From Gracilaria gracilis (Eukaryota > Rhodophyta > Florideophyceae > Gracilariales > Gracilariaceae), in the NCBI GenBank assembly GCA_030374805.1, contig JARGSG010000227.1:310001-374000 (forward strand): a DNA stretch of 64,000 bases, written 5' to 3'. Below the pieces are notes generated by a model. That model made no database searches. It saw only the letters and a list, made by a program, of their open reading frames with translations, and was not told the DNA's origin. Shown here piece after piece: positions 52,454 through 61,428 of the stretch (positions are counted from its first letter, which is position 1; the number at the start of each line of letters is the position of its first letter). Position numbers and translations under genes: made by a program.

Positions 52454-53905
52454 AATAGTTGGTCCATTCAACTCCCTTGTTCGAATAGAAATCCATTGGG
52501 TAACATCCCTCCATTCAGTTTTTCCGAGAGCAACATGTGCCTCGTACGTTGTTAGTAGCGGTCGTTGCCCATTACCATGTCCCCAGTCAAGGCTCAATCG
52601 CGGGCAGGCAATCTGCACCCATGCCCCCACGCCCGAGTGTTCCAGCTTTTGGATCTTGGCGGGAGTGATCTACAACAGCAGAGCAACGAAACAGCTGCGT
52701 GAAGCGTCAGCCATGAGCTTAAACACACGCTCGAGAATCTTGGGCGAGCCTTGTAACCCCAGAGCGCCCAGAATGATGCCAAAGCGCTGCGCACTGCTCG
52801 CGACTCAGACGGCGGCGCGTCGAAGGGTGCGCATCTCGTAGTGGTTGTACTTCTCGTCGGTGAACTTTTTCGAGTAGGGATCGTAGCGCAGTGCGCGCAA
52901 ATCGGGGTTTGCAATCATGGCGCTTTCGAGATGGAAGTGGCCGTCACCCGCGTAAACGAGCACGTTCACGGCGTCAATTTTGGGCGAGATGCAGATGAGA
53001 AGCTCCTCGGGTGACAGCGACTTTGCCTGACGCACGAGCACGTTGCCAAAGTAGTGGCGAAGGTCATCCGCGAGCTGATGAACGCTATCGAAAAACTGAA
53101 TGGTGGCCACCAGCGCCAGCGAAGTTTAACGCTCAAAGCTGTGCCGCAGACGCTTGCACAGGTGCGCCGTGTCGAAGGCAATTGGCACGAGGACGTACAG
53201 CGAGGGGATGACGGTCAACTGCAGCGGCCCCAGACAGCTGTGTCCGTAGTGCACCAGCAGCCCGCAGCCGAGCGCGCGCGCCTAATCGTCGTCCACGCAG
53301 CACGTGCCGTACGTGATATCACTCAGAATGACGGTGTCCGCGCCCGTGTGGCGGCGCGCAATATCGTCGATGGTGGTGTCGTACATGGACAGCCCGTCTT
53401 TCATCTGCAGCGCGACGCATTTTGCGCCCAGCTGACACACGCGGTGGATGGTCTTGGGCAACTCGAACGAGTAGTCCTCCTGCGGCTGCGGGCTGCTCAG
53501 CAGCGACGGCGGAACCTGCATGAACCTCGCACGCGCGCGTTGTGGGGGCGCGCCCGTTAGCGTGGTGGCGGCCGTGGCGTCGGTGGCGGTGGCGGCAACG
53601 GTGGCGGTTGTGCGCGGCGCGCGCGAAGTCGCTTCGCTCGGCTTGGGGCCGATCCGAAGGTCGGTGCCAACGAAGCGGCCCTCGCGGCACGGCGGATCGC
53701 GGCCCGGCAGCTGCGACGGCTGCGGCTGCTGCATCGAATGCATCGCAGGGGGCGAGTGCGAGCCAGGGTATCTACCGCAGGTCGCGTCGATGGCCGGCTG
53801 GACGTCGCAGAGAGCAGCGAGCGAGACAAGCAGAGGGCAGCGAGCGCGACAAAAGGAGAGCAGCGAGCGCGACAAGAGAAGAGCAGCGAGCGCGTGGCGG
53901 TGCAC
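52400..53905 (-). pseudogene. DPH1: DPH1 pseudogene with four in-frame stops
   Basis: A copy of Dph1, the radical-SAM subunit that starts diphthamide synthesis on EF2. Reading one minus-strand frame from 53905 gives recognisable Dph1 from FELPKTIHRV through the family end. Stops interrupt it at 53284-53282 (TAG), 53128-53126 (TAA), 52807-52805 (TGA) and 52672-52670 (TAG), with no frameshift: the residues before and after each stop still align with the family. The three cluster cysteines survive in TYGTCCVDD, HYGHSC and [10 protein letters not shown], and so does GDGHFHLESAMIANP. A short in-frame deletion near PPSLLSSPQPQ is likely. The 3' end degenerates and overlaps the opposite-strand eRF3 fragment. 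Confidence 0.82.
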
Positions 53906-54220
53906 TACACGGTAGAGCTTGATCGGGAACTATGCAGGCCAGTACACGAGTACACGTGGCTCACATGCACACATTTTACACATGCGCACACGCGGTAGCG
54001 GCGCACGCCGGCCGGCGACAGCAACGGGTGATTGTGCAAGGGCAGCCCAAGCGCAGCCCAGCTGGAGCTGGTTGCTGCACGTGCAGCACCACGCACCGAT
54101 GCACGACACGCTCCGCCATGTCGAGGTCGGGTCACCGCGCCGCCCGCAAGCGCCGCCGCGCGCGCAACGCCGTCCCGCGCCGCCGTCCCCGCGCGAGCGC
54201 CACCGCCGCCGCAGCGCACG

Positions 54221-55130
54221 ATGATGTGGACCATACCCGAGCGCCAGGCGGTGTCGCAGCCGCCGCATCCACCGCAGCCGCCGCTCTCGCTGTCCGAACT
54301 GCCGTTCCAACCGCCGCCGGCCACGCCGCCGTTGCCGCAGATAGTGCATGGCATCGATCCTGCCGACGACTCGACGCAGAATTCGCAATTCTCGCTGTTG
54401 CACGACTCCATGGTCGACGCGTCCTCCACGCTGACCGCGCGCGTGTCGCGCGCCGTGCGCCTCACCAAGCCCACGTCAGCCGCCTGCTTCAAGGACAAGT
54501 CGCACCACAGCTTGTCGCAGCTGCCCTCCATGCTACTTTTCGGTGAGAGCATTGCGGAGCAGTCCGTCGTCAGTTCGGACTACAACGCGTCAAGCTGGTC
54601 CACGCTGCTGCGCCAGACGTACTGCGCGAGGCTTACTGCGCGAGAGCGAAGGTGTTTTCGAGGGGCTTTTCAGGCTACAACACAAGCTGGGTACCGCACG
54701 TGTTCCCGCGCGTCATCGAACCTTTTCGGAGCTGCGAATCTCTGGTGTTGCACGCCGTCTTCATCTTCTTCGGCGCCGACGACGCCACCACGCCCACATC
54801 GCCGCAGCATGTGCCGCCGGACTCGTTCGCGCACAACCTGGCCACGCTGGTTCACGCCGTGAGGGCGCCGCCAAGCAAGCCGCTGCCGGTGCTGGTCACG
54901 CCGACCGCGCTCGGCAATTTGCGACTTGCCGTGGATGACGCGTGGCGCGTGCAGCTGACCGCCGAATATGCGGAGGCGTGCGTGGAGACGGGGCGATGGC
55001 TTGGCGGTCCTGTGGTGGATTTGCACGTGGCCATGGTTGGGCGAGCTTGCGATGATGATGGCGTGGACGTGTTTCTGTCGGATGGGTTGCATCTTGCTGC
55101 GGACGGAAACCGTCTGAGGTTCAGATCAAC
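54221..55130 (+). pseudogene. GDSL/SGNH (IAH1-like) esterase pseudogene, frameshifted
   Basis: Two frames together cover an isoamyl-acetate-hydrolysing-esterase-like protein. The first frame (ATG 54221) holds MLLFGESIAEQS, block I with the catalytic Ser but Asp to Glu. The second frame holds RGFSGYNTSW, FGADDA in place of the family GxND, QHVPPDSFAHNLATLV, and SDGLHLAADGNRL with the catalytic Asp and His. The frame changes once, near 54645-54655, by loss of one base or gain of two. Before block I the product is a Pro/Ala-rich extension. IAH1-type enzymes hydrolyse acyl esters. The segment is GC-rich and abuts the next fragment. Confidence 0.7.
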
Positions 55131-55851
55131 GATATCATGTTCGTTGAGAAATCAGTGATCTTAATGAAGGGAGTGTCTTACAATGGGGAAACTAATGGTC
55201 AATACAATTGGGTACCTTTACCCGTTGTCGAAGTGTTCCATCCATTCAAGGAGGCCGTGAGCGCAATCCAGAGAGACTTGCAGTTTGTACGAGATCAATA
55301 TGAGCTGCCAAAACGAGTGGCCCGGCAAAAGCGTGGATGGTTTGTTGAGACAACGACATGGATGCAAGTCATTCTTCACAAGATATGTGAAGTTAAACTC
55401 ACTGACCCCATTTGTCAACTACGATCATCAGTGTTTGGTACTATATATCAAGCTAACACCACGAAAGGGCGTTTCTTTTTGAAGTGTACACCACGCTACG
55501 CCAATGATGCTTCATATACCAAGACACTCTGAAATTGCGCCTGCTTTCGTTTCGAAGCCTATTGTAGTGGATTTGGAACGTCAAATGATGATCACGAAGG
55601 ACTACGGAGAAGTGCTAGAAACTGGGTGGCTTTCCACGTCAGAAAGAACGAAAATGTGCGCAGACTATGCTGTGCTTCAGCAAAGCACGATTGACAAGAG
55701 CGATGCACTTGTCAAAGCTGGATTTCCGGATCTGCGTCCAGAACGTCTAGTAGAACACATTGATCGCGTATGTGGCAATCCAGGGGTGATTCGTCTAGTA
55801 AGCGGTGTTGACGTTGGCGAGGATCTTAATGAAACAGTTGGACTTTTTTGA
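55131..55851 (+). pseudogene. APH-like phosphotransferase fragment, frameshifted and truncated
   Basis: Two overlapping frames (to 55532 and 55504-55851) join into an aminoglycoside-phosphotransferase-family N-lobe: GWFVETTTWMQVILHKI, then VFGTIYQANTTKGRFFLKCT with the ATP-binding Lys, then SEIAPAFVSKPIVVDLERQM, ITKDYGEVLETG, DYAVLQQSTI and GFPDLRPERL. The shift near 55530 looks like loss of CT from a CTCTCT run. The catalytic HxDxxxxN loop is absent, so the piece is cut short. Such proteins phosphorylate small molecules; the native substrate is unknown. Confidence 0.55.
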
Positions 55852-56251
55852 AGCCATGCGGATAGTATCAAGAGAAAAGTACAGTCACTAATGGAATCGA
55901 ACCTGCCGTCAACAAGTGACACACAATGACTTGTTGTTTACCAACATTTACAAGGGGCCGTGCTGATGCAGAGGTTAGAAGAAGCGCATTCGTTGGAGGA
56001 GTCGGAGACTAAAGAGGCATGGAAGGAGGTGTATAATTCATTGAAGTCTCCAACTCGTAGGTTCAAGGGGGGGTGGTAACGAAAGAGCTGTCGAGGAAGG
56101 CGTATGGCAATGTGCTGGATTGGATGTCTGAAGTTTTTTAGTATCGTGAGATTGTTCATAGCAAAGAATCACAAGAAGTTTACACTAGAGGCATTGTCTC
56201 CATAAAGAGAAAGAGAGAACGGAAAGATTCAAAACACGGTTACACTACGAG
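55852..56251. other. Intergenic region between APH-like fragment and trihelix gene
   Basis: A short frame at about 55966-56080 (Glu-rich, ending FKGGW) has no recognised match. Otherwise empty. Confidence 0.35.
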
Positions 56252-57823
56252 CTACGACCCTCCTCCACTTGGGGCTCCTGCAGCCTTCCTCAGATCTGTC
56301 TGCATCGTATGCAAGAACGCCCTCATGCTCTCATAGGCGTCTTTCAAACACGCTATGTGGGCAGGGTCTGCCGACATCTTCACGGCATCCTGATACTTGG
56401 CATACGCTGCATCAACGTTACCAAGAACCTCCATTAAGGAGGTAGTGCGTTGGACGGTAGCTTTCAAAGGTTCAATTGCACTCGAACCTTGAAGAGAAGA
56501 TTGAATTTCATCCGAACGGTGGTGCCTCTCTTCAAATAGTTGCTTCTGTAACTCAACCTTATCCTGATAGCTCCCTGCCAGTCTACTCATTGATGAATTC
56601 AAGCCAGTGATGGCCTCTTGGAATACTTCATCACTGCTGCTGCGCGCCGACTTCGTACGCTTCGAACCCATTGACACCTCCCCACCACTTGAAGTTCTAC
56701 GTCGTTTTCCCTTCAAGAAGTTTAAGTTCCGGTTCACACCGAGACTACCTCCAGCGTTGCCAGGCAAACACCGAGAAACAAATTGCCCAACAATTCGGTC
56801 TACGTCTTCGTAGTTAATTCCGAACACGCAGTGCGTAAGGAAGACTCTCCTCCCAACCGCAGAAAGAGATTTGGTTCTTGCGTTCTTATGACAAAAGTCA
56901 ATGAACGGGAGTTCTCCATTGTTCCCAGATACGTCATAGTTGGCGAGAGTTTTTGTCCAGCAACCCTTGTTCTCCCGCCATACAGAAGCCAGCTTTTCTC
57001 CACTTCGCCACACCAGAGGCGGCAAGCTAGGCAAAACATTGGCTACTGGTTCAGGAAAATCCTCAATTGGACAAAACGAACCATCATTGAATCGAACAGC
57101 TATCCTCTCCCACAAATCTTCTTGACGAATACCGGCGTCTTGCTGCGCTCTAGATATTGTAGTTGCCAACACGTAAATGCTTCGTTTCGTTTCCTCGTCA
57201 TCCCGTACCAAAATGAGAAGACGAGCAAACTCGTTCTCCGTAAAATCCACGGCTTGTGGTTTCTTCTTTTCCACCACAACTTTCGATTTCGGCATCGGAG
57301 CCTTCTCCGTCGTACGGTCATCAGAGTCTTCGTTTCGCTCAAGCTCGAGCTCCTTTCGAAGGCTTTTACGTTCGGCTTCGCTTGTCAACGATGAAAGCAA
57401 GGCGCAATATTTTGGAGCTGCAATCATGTGCAGCCCTTGCTTCATTTTTAAGTGTGCCATTACACCATCGTGGTCCAAACTGGACATGAGGGAAAACGGA
57501 AGAATGCTGCGAACAAGCTCACATTGTACGTGTAGCATCGCTCGTGAGCGGAGCACGTCTTTTGACCCCGTTGTTTGGCGTCGCATTTTTTTGAGCAAGG
57601 CATGGAGGTCCTTTCCACTTCGGTTGGACAAAAAGTCCCAGACGAAGTTTAATTCTTCTTGCAGCGACGTCAAACGCAATGTTTGGAAGCGTGTTTTTCG
57701 AGGAGTATGGTGGTCGACTGTTGATTCGTTGGCGGTGGTGGGAACGGGAGCAATGCAGTGAAACGAAGACTCTATGTTATCCTTGTCCATGTCTGCTTCT
57801 TCCATTTCGTCTTCCGAGTTCAT
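56252..57823 (-). CDS. Trihelix/Myb-like DNA-binding-type protein, possibly transposon-associated
   Basis: 523 residues from ATG 57823. After an acidic start, the region VDFTENEFARLLILVRDDEE to VGRRVFLTHC has the helical spacing of a trihelix/MADF/Myb-like domain: LWERIAVRFNDGSF followed by VWRENKGCW and CHKNARTKSLSAVG. The C-terminal half is Ser-rich with a coiled coil (YQDKVELQKQLFEERHHRSD) and an Ala-rich tail. Similar proteins are common near PIF/Harbinger and related transposons, where a Myb-like partner directs the transposase to DNA. It faces the transposase about 4.3 kb away. Link and function are inferred; it could also be a host transcription factor. Confidence 0.5.
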   Translation of the reverse strand: MNSEDEMEEADMDKDNIESSFHCIAPVPTTANESTVDHHTPRKTRFQTLRLTSLQEELNFVWDFLSNRSGKDLHALLKKMRRQTTGSKDVLRSRAMLHVQCELVRSILPFSLMSSLDHDGVMAHLKMKQGLHMIAAPKYCALLSSLTSEAERKSLRKELELERNEDSDDRTTEKAPMPKSKVVVEKKKPQAVDFTENEFARLLILVRDDEETKRSIYVLATTISRAQQDAGIRQEDLWERIAVRFNDGSFCPIEDFPEPVANVLPSLPPLVWRSGEKLASVWRENKGCWTKTLANYDVSGNNGELPFIDFCHKNARTKSLSAVGRRVFLTHCVFGINYEDVDRIVGQFVSRCLPGNAGGSLGVNRNLNFLKGKRRRTSSGGEVSMGSKRTKSARSSSDEVFQEAITGLNSSMSRLAGSYQDKVELQKQLFEERHHRSDEIQSSLQGSSAIEPLKATVQRTTSLMEVLGNVDAAYAKYQDAVKMSADPAHIACLKDAYESMRAFLHTMQTDLRKAAGAPSGGGS

Positions 57824-58109
57824 TGTGAAATGGTGCGTCGAGAAAGAGGTCCAAAGACGAGCAGAGGTGCACCAAGAAGTCGAGTATATACTGGAAGGTG
57901 CAACCGCGGGGAGGAGCGTACAACAAATTCCGGGTGGTACCAGCGGTACGTGGCTGGGGGAACGCTGCGTTTAATTGTGTGTGGGTGTGCTTTTGGGGTG
58001 GAAAGCTGGCGCAGTTGGCAGCATCTTCACGAACACTAGCTCCGCGAAAAGCGCTAAGCTATTGGACCATGCTGTCCACGTTTCCCACTGTTCTGGTAGC
58101 CCAAAGGAC

Positions 58110-58144
58110 ATTAACGCCACCTCTAAGCTCAAGAAGGTGGCGTA
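58110..58144. repeat. Small inverted repeat
   Basis: ACGCCACCT and AGGTGGCGT flank an 11-13-bp spacer near 58113-58143, just beyond the trihelix gene start. Significance unknown. Confidence 0.55.
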
Positions 58145-58190
58145 GCCTTTAGGATAAAGGATGCCAAGAGGCTGCTCATAACGGTAAGAA

Positions 58191-58224
58191 CTCGAGAGTT
58201 TCACCCCGAAAGTGAAACTCTCGA
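58191..58224. repeat. Perfect 14-bp inverted repeat (hairpin)
   Basis: CTCGAGAGTTTCAC and its reverse complement, with a short spacer, are followed by the palindrome GGAGCATGATGCTCC. It sits between the trihelix and THOC6-like genes. Confidence 0.85.
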
Positions 58225-58269
58225 GTACGTACCCGGAGCATGATGCTCCGTAAACTTGATTTCAAAATG

Positions 58270-58290
58270 CAGCAGCAGCAGCAGCAGCAG
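58270..58290. repeat. CAG trinucleotide repeat
   Basis: Seven CAG units, upstream of the THOC6-like gene; not in a supported coding frame. Confidence 0.9.
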
Positions 58291-58508
58291 CGCGTCATCA
58301 ACACAATTGATTCAATGCCCTCGTCGTCAGCAAACTACACTCAACTCATATAAAGCTAAACATGCCTCTGGAGGTCAAAAGGTGAGTCCTTCATCTGCCT
58401 TCTATCTTATGTCAAATGTCTATCTCATGCTAGATACTCACACAAACAAACTACCTTCAGTTCGCCCGCAGTTGAGTGTTTGTGGACGACCCACTTGGCA
58501 GTCTAAGG

Positions 58509-59805
58509 ATGGCGTTCTTCGACGTCGATGGGTATAAGAAGTACTTACGCCGTCGCATTTCTGATTCAACAACGCTTGTCTTCGCATTGGCATTCGACCC
58601 CTCGGGATCTTTCCTTGCGGCGGGAACAACAAATGGCCTTCTTAAGGTTTTCTCCCTGTCCTCCATCGCGCTTTCTTGTTACACTTCACCACTTCCTCCC
58701 CAGGAGTGTGTGGTTCAAGATTTGTCAAAACATGGCTCCATCAATGGAATTGAAATAACTAAAGGCCATCTGTATGCAGCCACCGACAGTGGCCTTCTAT
58801 GCTTTGATTGGAAGCGCTTAATCAAACCCATTACTGACCATGGTTCTGGTGGAAAAGTAGTCCCGTTCGTCCTTCTTGGTGGTTTGCAAGTAAACGCTGT
58901 CATGGCACTTGGGCATCAGCCGGAAGCCAAAGCTGTTTTGGCAGCTACGGGAGAAGGCACGTTTGTCAAAGTCATCGATGGAGGAAAGAAACTCCTTCAG
59001 TTAGGCGAAAGCATCGGGAAGTTCGCATATCCTCATTGCATAGCCACTAGTACAGATCCAAACGTATTCCTGGCGGTAAGTTGTCAAATATCATAGCTGG
59101 AAACACAAAGTCCTAACTTGCTCTTCTTCGGTTTTGAAAGGGATGCAACGACTGTATGATTCGCCATTTTGACATCCGCATGCCTAGGCCATTGGTGCAT
59201 GTTTACTCTTTGGAGCACACATACCCGGGGCCTGTTAAGGCATACATATCAGCCCTTGCATTACATGGAGATTCGGACTTTCTCATGATCGCAGACAGTG
59301 ACAAAAATCTCACCTCCTTTCATCTACCCACTGCCTCGACAGTGTCTTCCGCAAAGGTTCCCTTCTGTCCACAGGCGATTGTGTTTGCCGATGGTTATTT
59401 TTACTGCGGGGGTTCTGATATTACAACCACGGGTTCATCGCCCGAAGATCAATGTATTCAGAGATGCGACATCAGCTTTCAGACGTTCGATACCATATCT
59501 TCTTCAACGTCTAGCGTTTATGCTATGGCAACTTCTTCTGCGGGAGCTATTGCGGCCGGGGGGCATTCGCTGTTGAAGTCTTACGACCAAGAGCTGGCGG
59601 AAAGGGCTGATGTGTACTTCTGTCCCCCGGTAAGGTCTTTATCGGTTTTCGTATAGAAGCTACGCTTGCGGCGTTACGGACATAAGTGTTTGTTTTGAGA
59701 AGTATTTCGTGGCAACTATGAGCCTTTCTTCTTTCTTTCTAGAACATGTCGACTTCTCGACCCAAATTGAATGGCTCGCTTACTACGGGATGCGGCGGCG
59801 TCTGA
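58509..59805 (+). CDS. THOC6: THOC6-like WD40 protein (three exons)
   Basis: Exons 58509-59075, 59141-59629 and 59743-59805 give 372 residues, all junctions in phase (GTAAGT...AAAG and GTAAGG...CTAG). THOC6 is the WD40 subunit of the THO complex in mRNA export. Family features: VFALAFDPSGSFLAAGTTNG in the first blade and FSLSS, the blade GCNDCMIRHFDIRMPRP (the splice restores the GxND-DIR strand), YFYCGGSDI and VYAMATSSAGAIAAGGHS near the end. The third exon is short and low in information; if intron 2 is retained, the product ends VRSLSVFV. The last exon overlaps the 3' end of the ASNSD1-like gene by about 90 bp. Confidence 0.75.
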
Positions 59806-61428
59806 GATTCCAATTAGTCTTGCTGCTCTTCGAAGCAAATGCTTATCACCAACCCCATCTGGTTTCGAGAGATCACATACATGTTCCGTCAATGGCAGTT
59901 GTGTGATGAACTCCACCAAATCCTCGTCAAGGAAGGGATGGCGGGCTTCTCTTCCATGATCAGCGATGAGTCTATCGTCGCGCCCTAGGTTGCGAAACCA
60001 CAATCTACTAAAGTCGGCATCCATCTCTAGAAGAATACCACCTATTCCCTCGCTTCGGAAAATTGTACGATGACGACCTTTGTATCCGCCCATCAGTTCA
60101 TCGGCGCCAAGACCGCTGAACAATACCTTCGCCGTGGTTTGGGTGATCTCCCCAACCCTTTCTAGATCATGGGCGACTTTGTATCCCACCCCCTTCGAAG
60201 CCAGCCATATTGCAGTACCTATGGAAGCATCCATGAGCTGGTCACATGGATGTAAAAGATGTCTCACATTGTTACGGAGCGCATCGTCTGCCTGCTCAGG
60301 GAATACATCAACACATAGAATTTCGACTGTCCTCCTTTTGGAGCACATGTTTTGCAGCTCCTGAAATCCATGTAAGGCTGTAATCCGATCCGGGCACCGG
60401 TTGATAGAGTCGACATCACCACCGAATGCAACGTTTATGAGTTGCAGTGGTTCGCCTTCAGGGAGACAGGATTCGAGAATGGCAGAGAGAAACATAGAAT
60501 CGATTCCACCAGAGAAAAGCACTGCGAACCTAGGCTGCTTTTGAGTTGATGGAATATTGATTACCATTCGTCTTCTAATACTTTGCTTGAAAAGCGCAAT
60601 GAATCGTTGTGCGGACTCTTGTGGCGTGAGAGGTTCTATACAGGTATGCTGTGTTCTGCTTCTAAGCCATTTTCTTGGAAGAAACGAGACGTACATACTG
60701 ACATCGCTTCCACTGACTAAAGCAACTTCATTGGCTTTATTGCTCTGAAGCAGAGATGAAGCACGCCTAGGTATGACAGAGTGAGATTCTCTCTCGTATA
60801 GTCCAAACTCCGGTGCACCAGAAAGATCGATATATGCCACCCCGGCAGGAGGAACTTCCACAAACCCGGCAACATCATGTTCTGGTGCCACCGAGCTCAA
60901 GATGAGCTTTTCTCCTGGGATTACTCGCATAAGGAGTGAACGTCGCCCGATGCAGTCCCTAGCAAAATACAAACGTTTGGATGAAGCATGCCAATAAACA
61001 ACTGTCCAAGGACCCTTTAGCACGTCCAAGACCTCTGGGGTCAACGGATGCTTTGAAGTTTTGTCATTCAAGTGCGCTAAAAGAGCTTGAGTATCAGAAT
61101 CCTTCTCATCCACAAAAAGTCCACCATACAACTCCCCGTTGTACAAAAGCCTGTTTCCCCCTTCGCCAAGGACTACTCTGTCATGAAACCCACGAAGAGA
61201 AAGAGTAGTTTGTGTCATATGCAGAGTGCAGGATTCGTCTATGACAATGATGTCTTTGCTTTGAGCATCCGGTCCACGTCGATCCAAAAAATGTTGGAAG
61301 GCACTTTGATCAGATGAACTCCAACCTTCTGAAGGACCAACAGGCCGTTGATTAGTGCCCGTCCAGAACTGCCATCTTGGTAAGGAAGGCATATTATTAT
61401 GGCACAACTCTGCGTATATTCCACACAT
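59716..61428 (-). CDS. ASNSD1: Asparagine synthetase domain-containing protein (ASNSD1-type)
   Basis: 570 residues from ATG 61428. The N-terminal glutaminase-type domain begins MCGIYAEL, so the Cys nucleophile is at position 2; LLYNGELYGG and the FARDCIGRRSLL block follow. The C-terminal synthetase-like domain has the ATP-pyrophosphatase motif AVLFSGGIDSMFLSAIL and LFSGLGADELMGGY. The order matches ASNSD1, whose substrate is not firmly established, rather than classical asparagine synthetase. There is no intron, and the tail is basic (RSRHVLERKKKGS). It overlaps the end of the THOC6-like gene on the other strand. Confidence 0.9.
   Translation of the reverse strand: MCGIYAELCHNNMPSLPRWQFWTGTNQRPVGPSEGWSSSDQSAFQHFLDRRGPDAQSKDIIVIDESCTLHMTQTTLSLRGFHDRVVLGEGGNRLLYNGELYGGLFVDEKDSDTQALLAHLNDKTSKHPLTPEVLDVLKGPWTVVYWHASSKRLYFARDCIGRRSLLMRVIPGEKLILSSVAPEHDVAGFVEVPPAGVAYIDLSGAPEFGLYERESHSVIPRRASSLLQSNKANEVALVSGSDVSMYVSFLPRKWLRSRTQHTCIEPLTPQESAQRFIALFKQSIRRRMVINIPSTQKQPRFAVLFSGGIDSMFLSAILESCLPEGEPLQLINVAFGGDVDSINRCPDRITALHGFQELQNMCSKRRTVEILCVDVFPEQADDALRNNVRHLLHPCDQLMDASIGTAIWLASKGVGYKVAHDLERVGEITQTTAKVLFSGLGADELMGGYKGRHRTIFRSEGIGGILLEMDADFSRLWFRNLGRDDRLIADHGREARHPFLDEDLVEFITQLPLTEHVCDLSKPDGVGDKHLLRRAARLIGISDAAASRSKRAIQFGSRSRHVLERKKKGS

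Noticed and set aside
52805..53905. Genetic-code change or stop readthrough in DPH1.
   Set aside because: The stops are TAG, TAA and TGA, and the intact genes in this window use all three as normal terminators, so reassignment is unlikely.
53520..53922. Plus-strand Ala/Arg-rich ORFs opposite the DPH1 pseudogene N-terminus.
   Set aside because: Antisense shadows of GC-rich sequence; the minus strand shows the clear homology.
50000..58300. Terminal inverted repeats of a Harbinger element.
   Set aside because: I compared the flanks of the transposase and trihelix genes by eye and found no convincing matched ends; weak partial matches were not reported.
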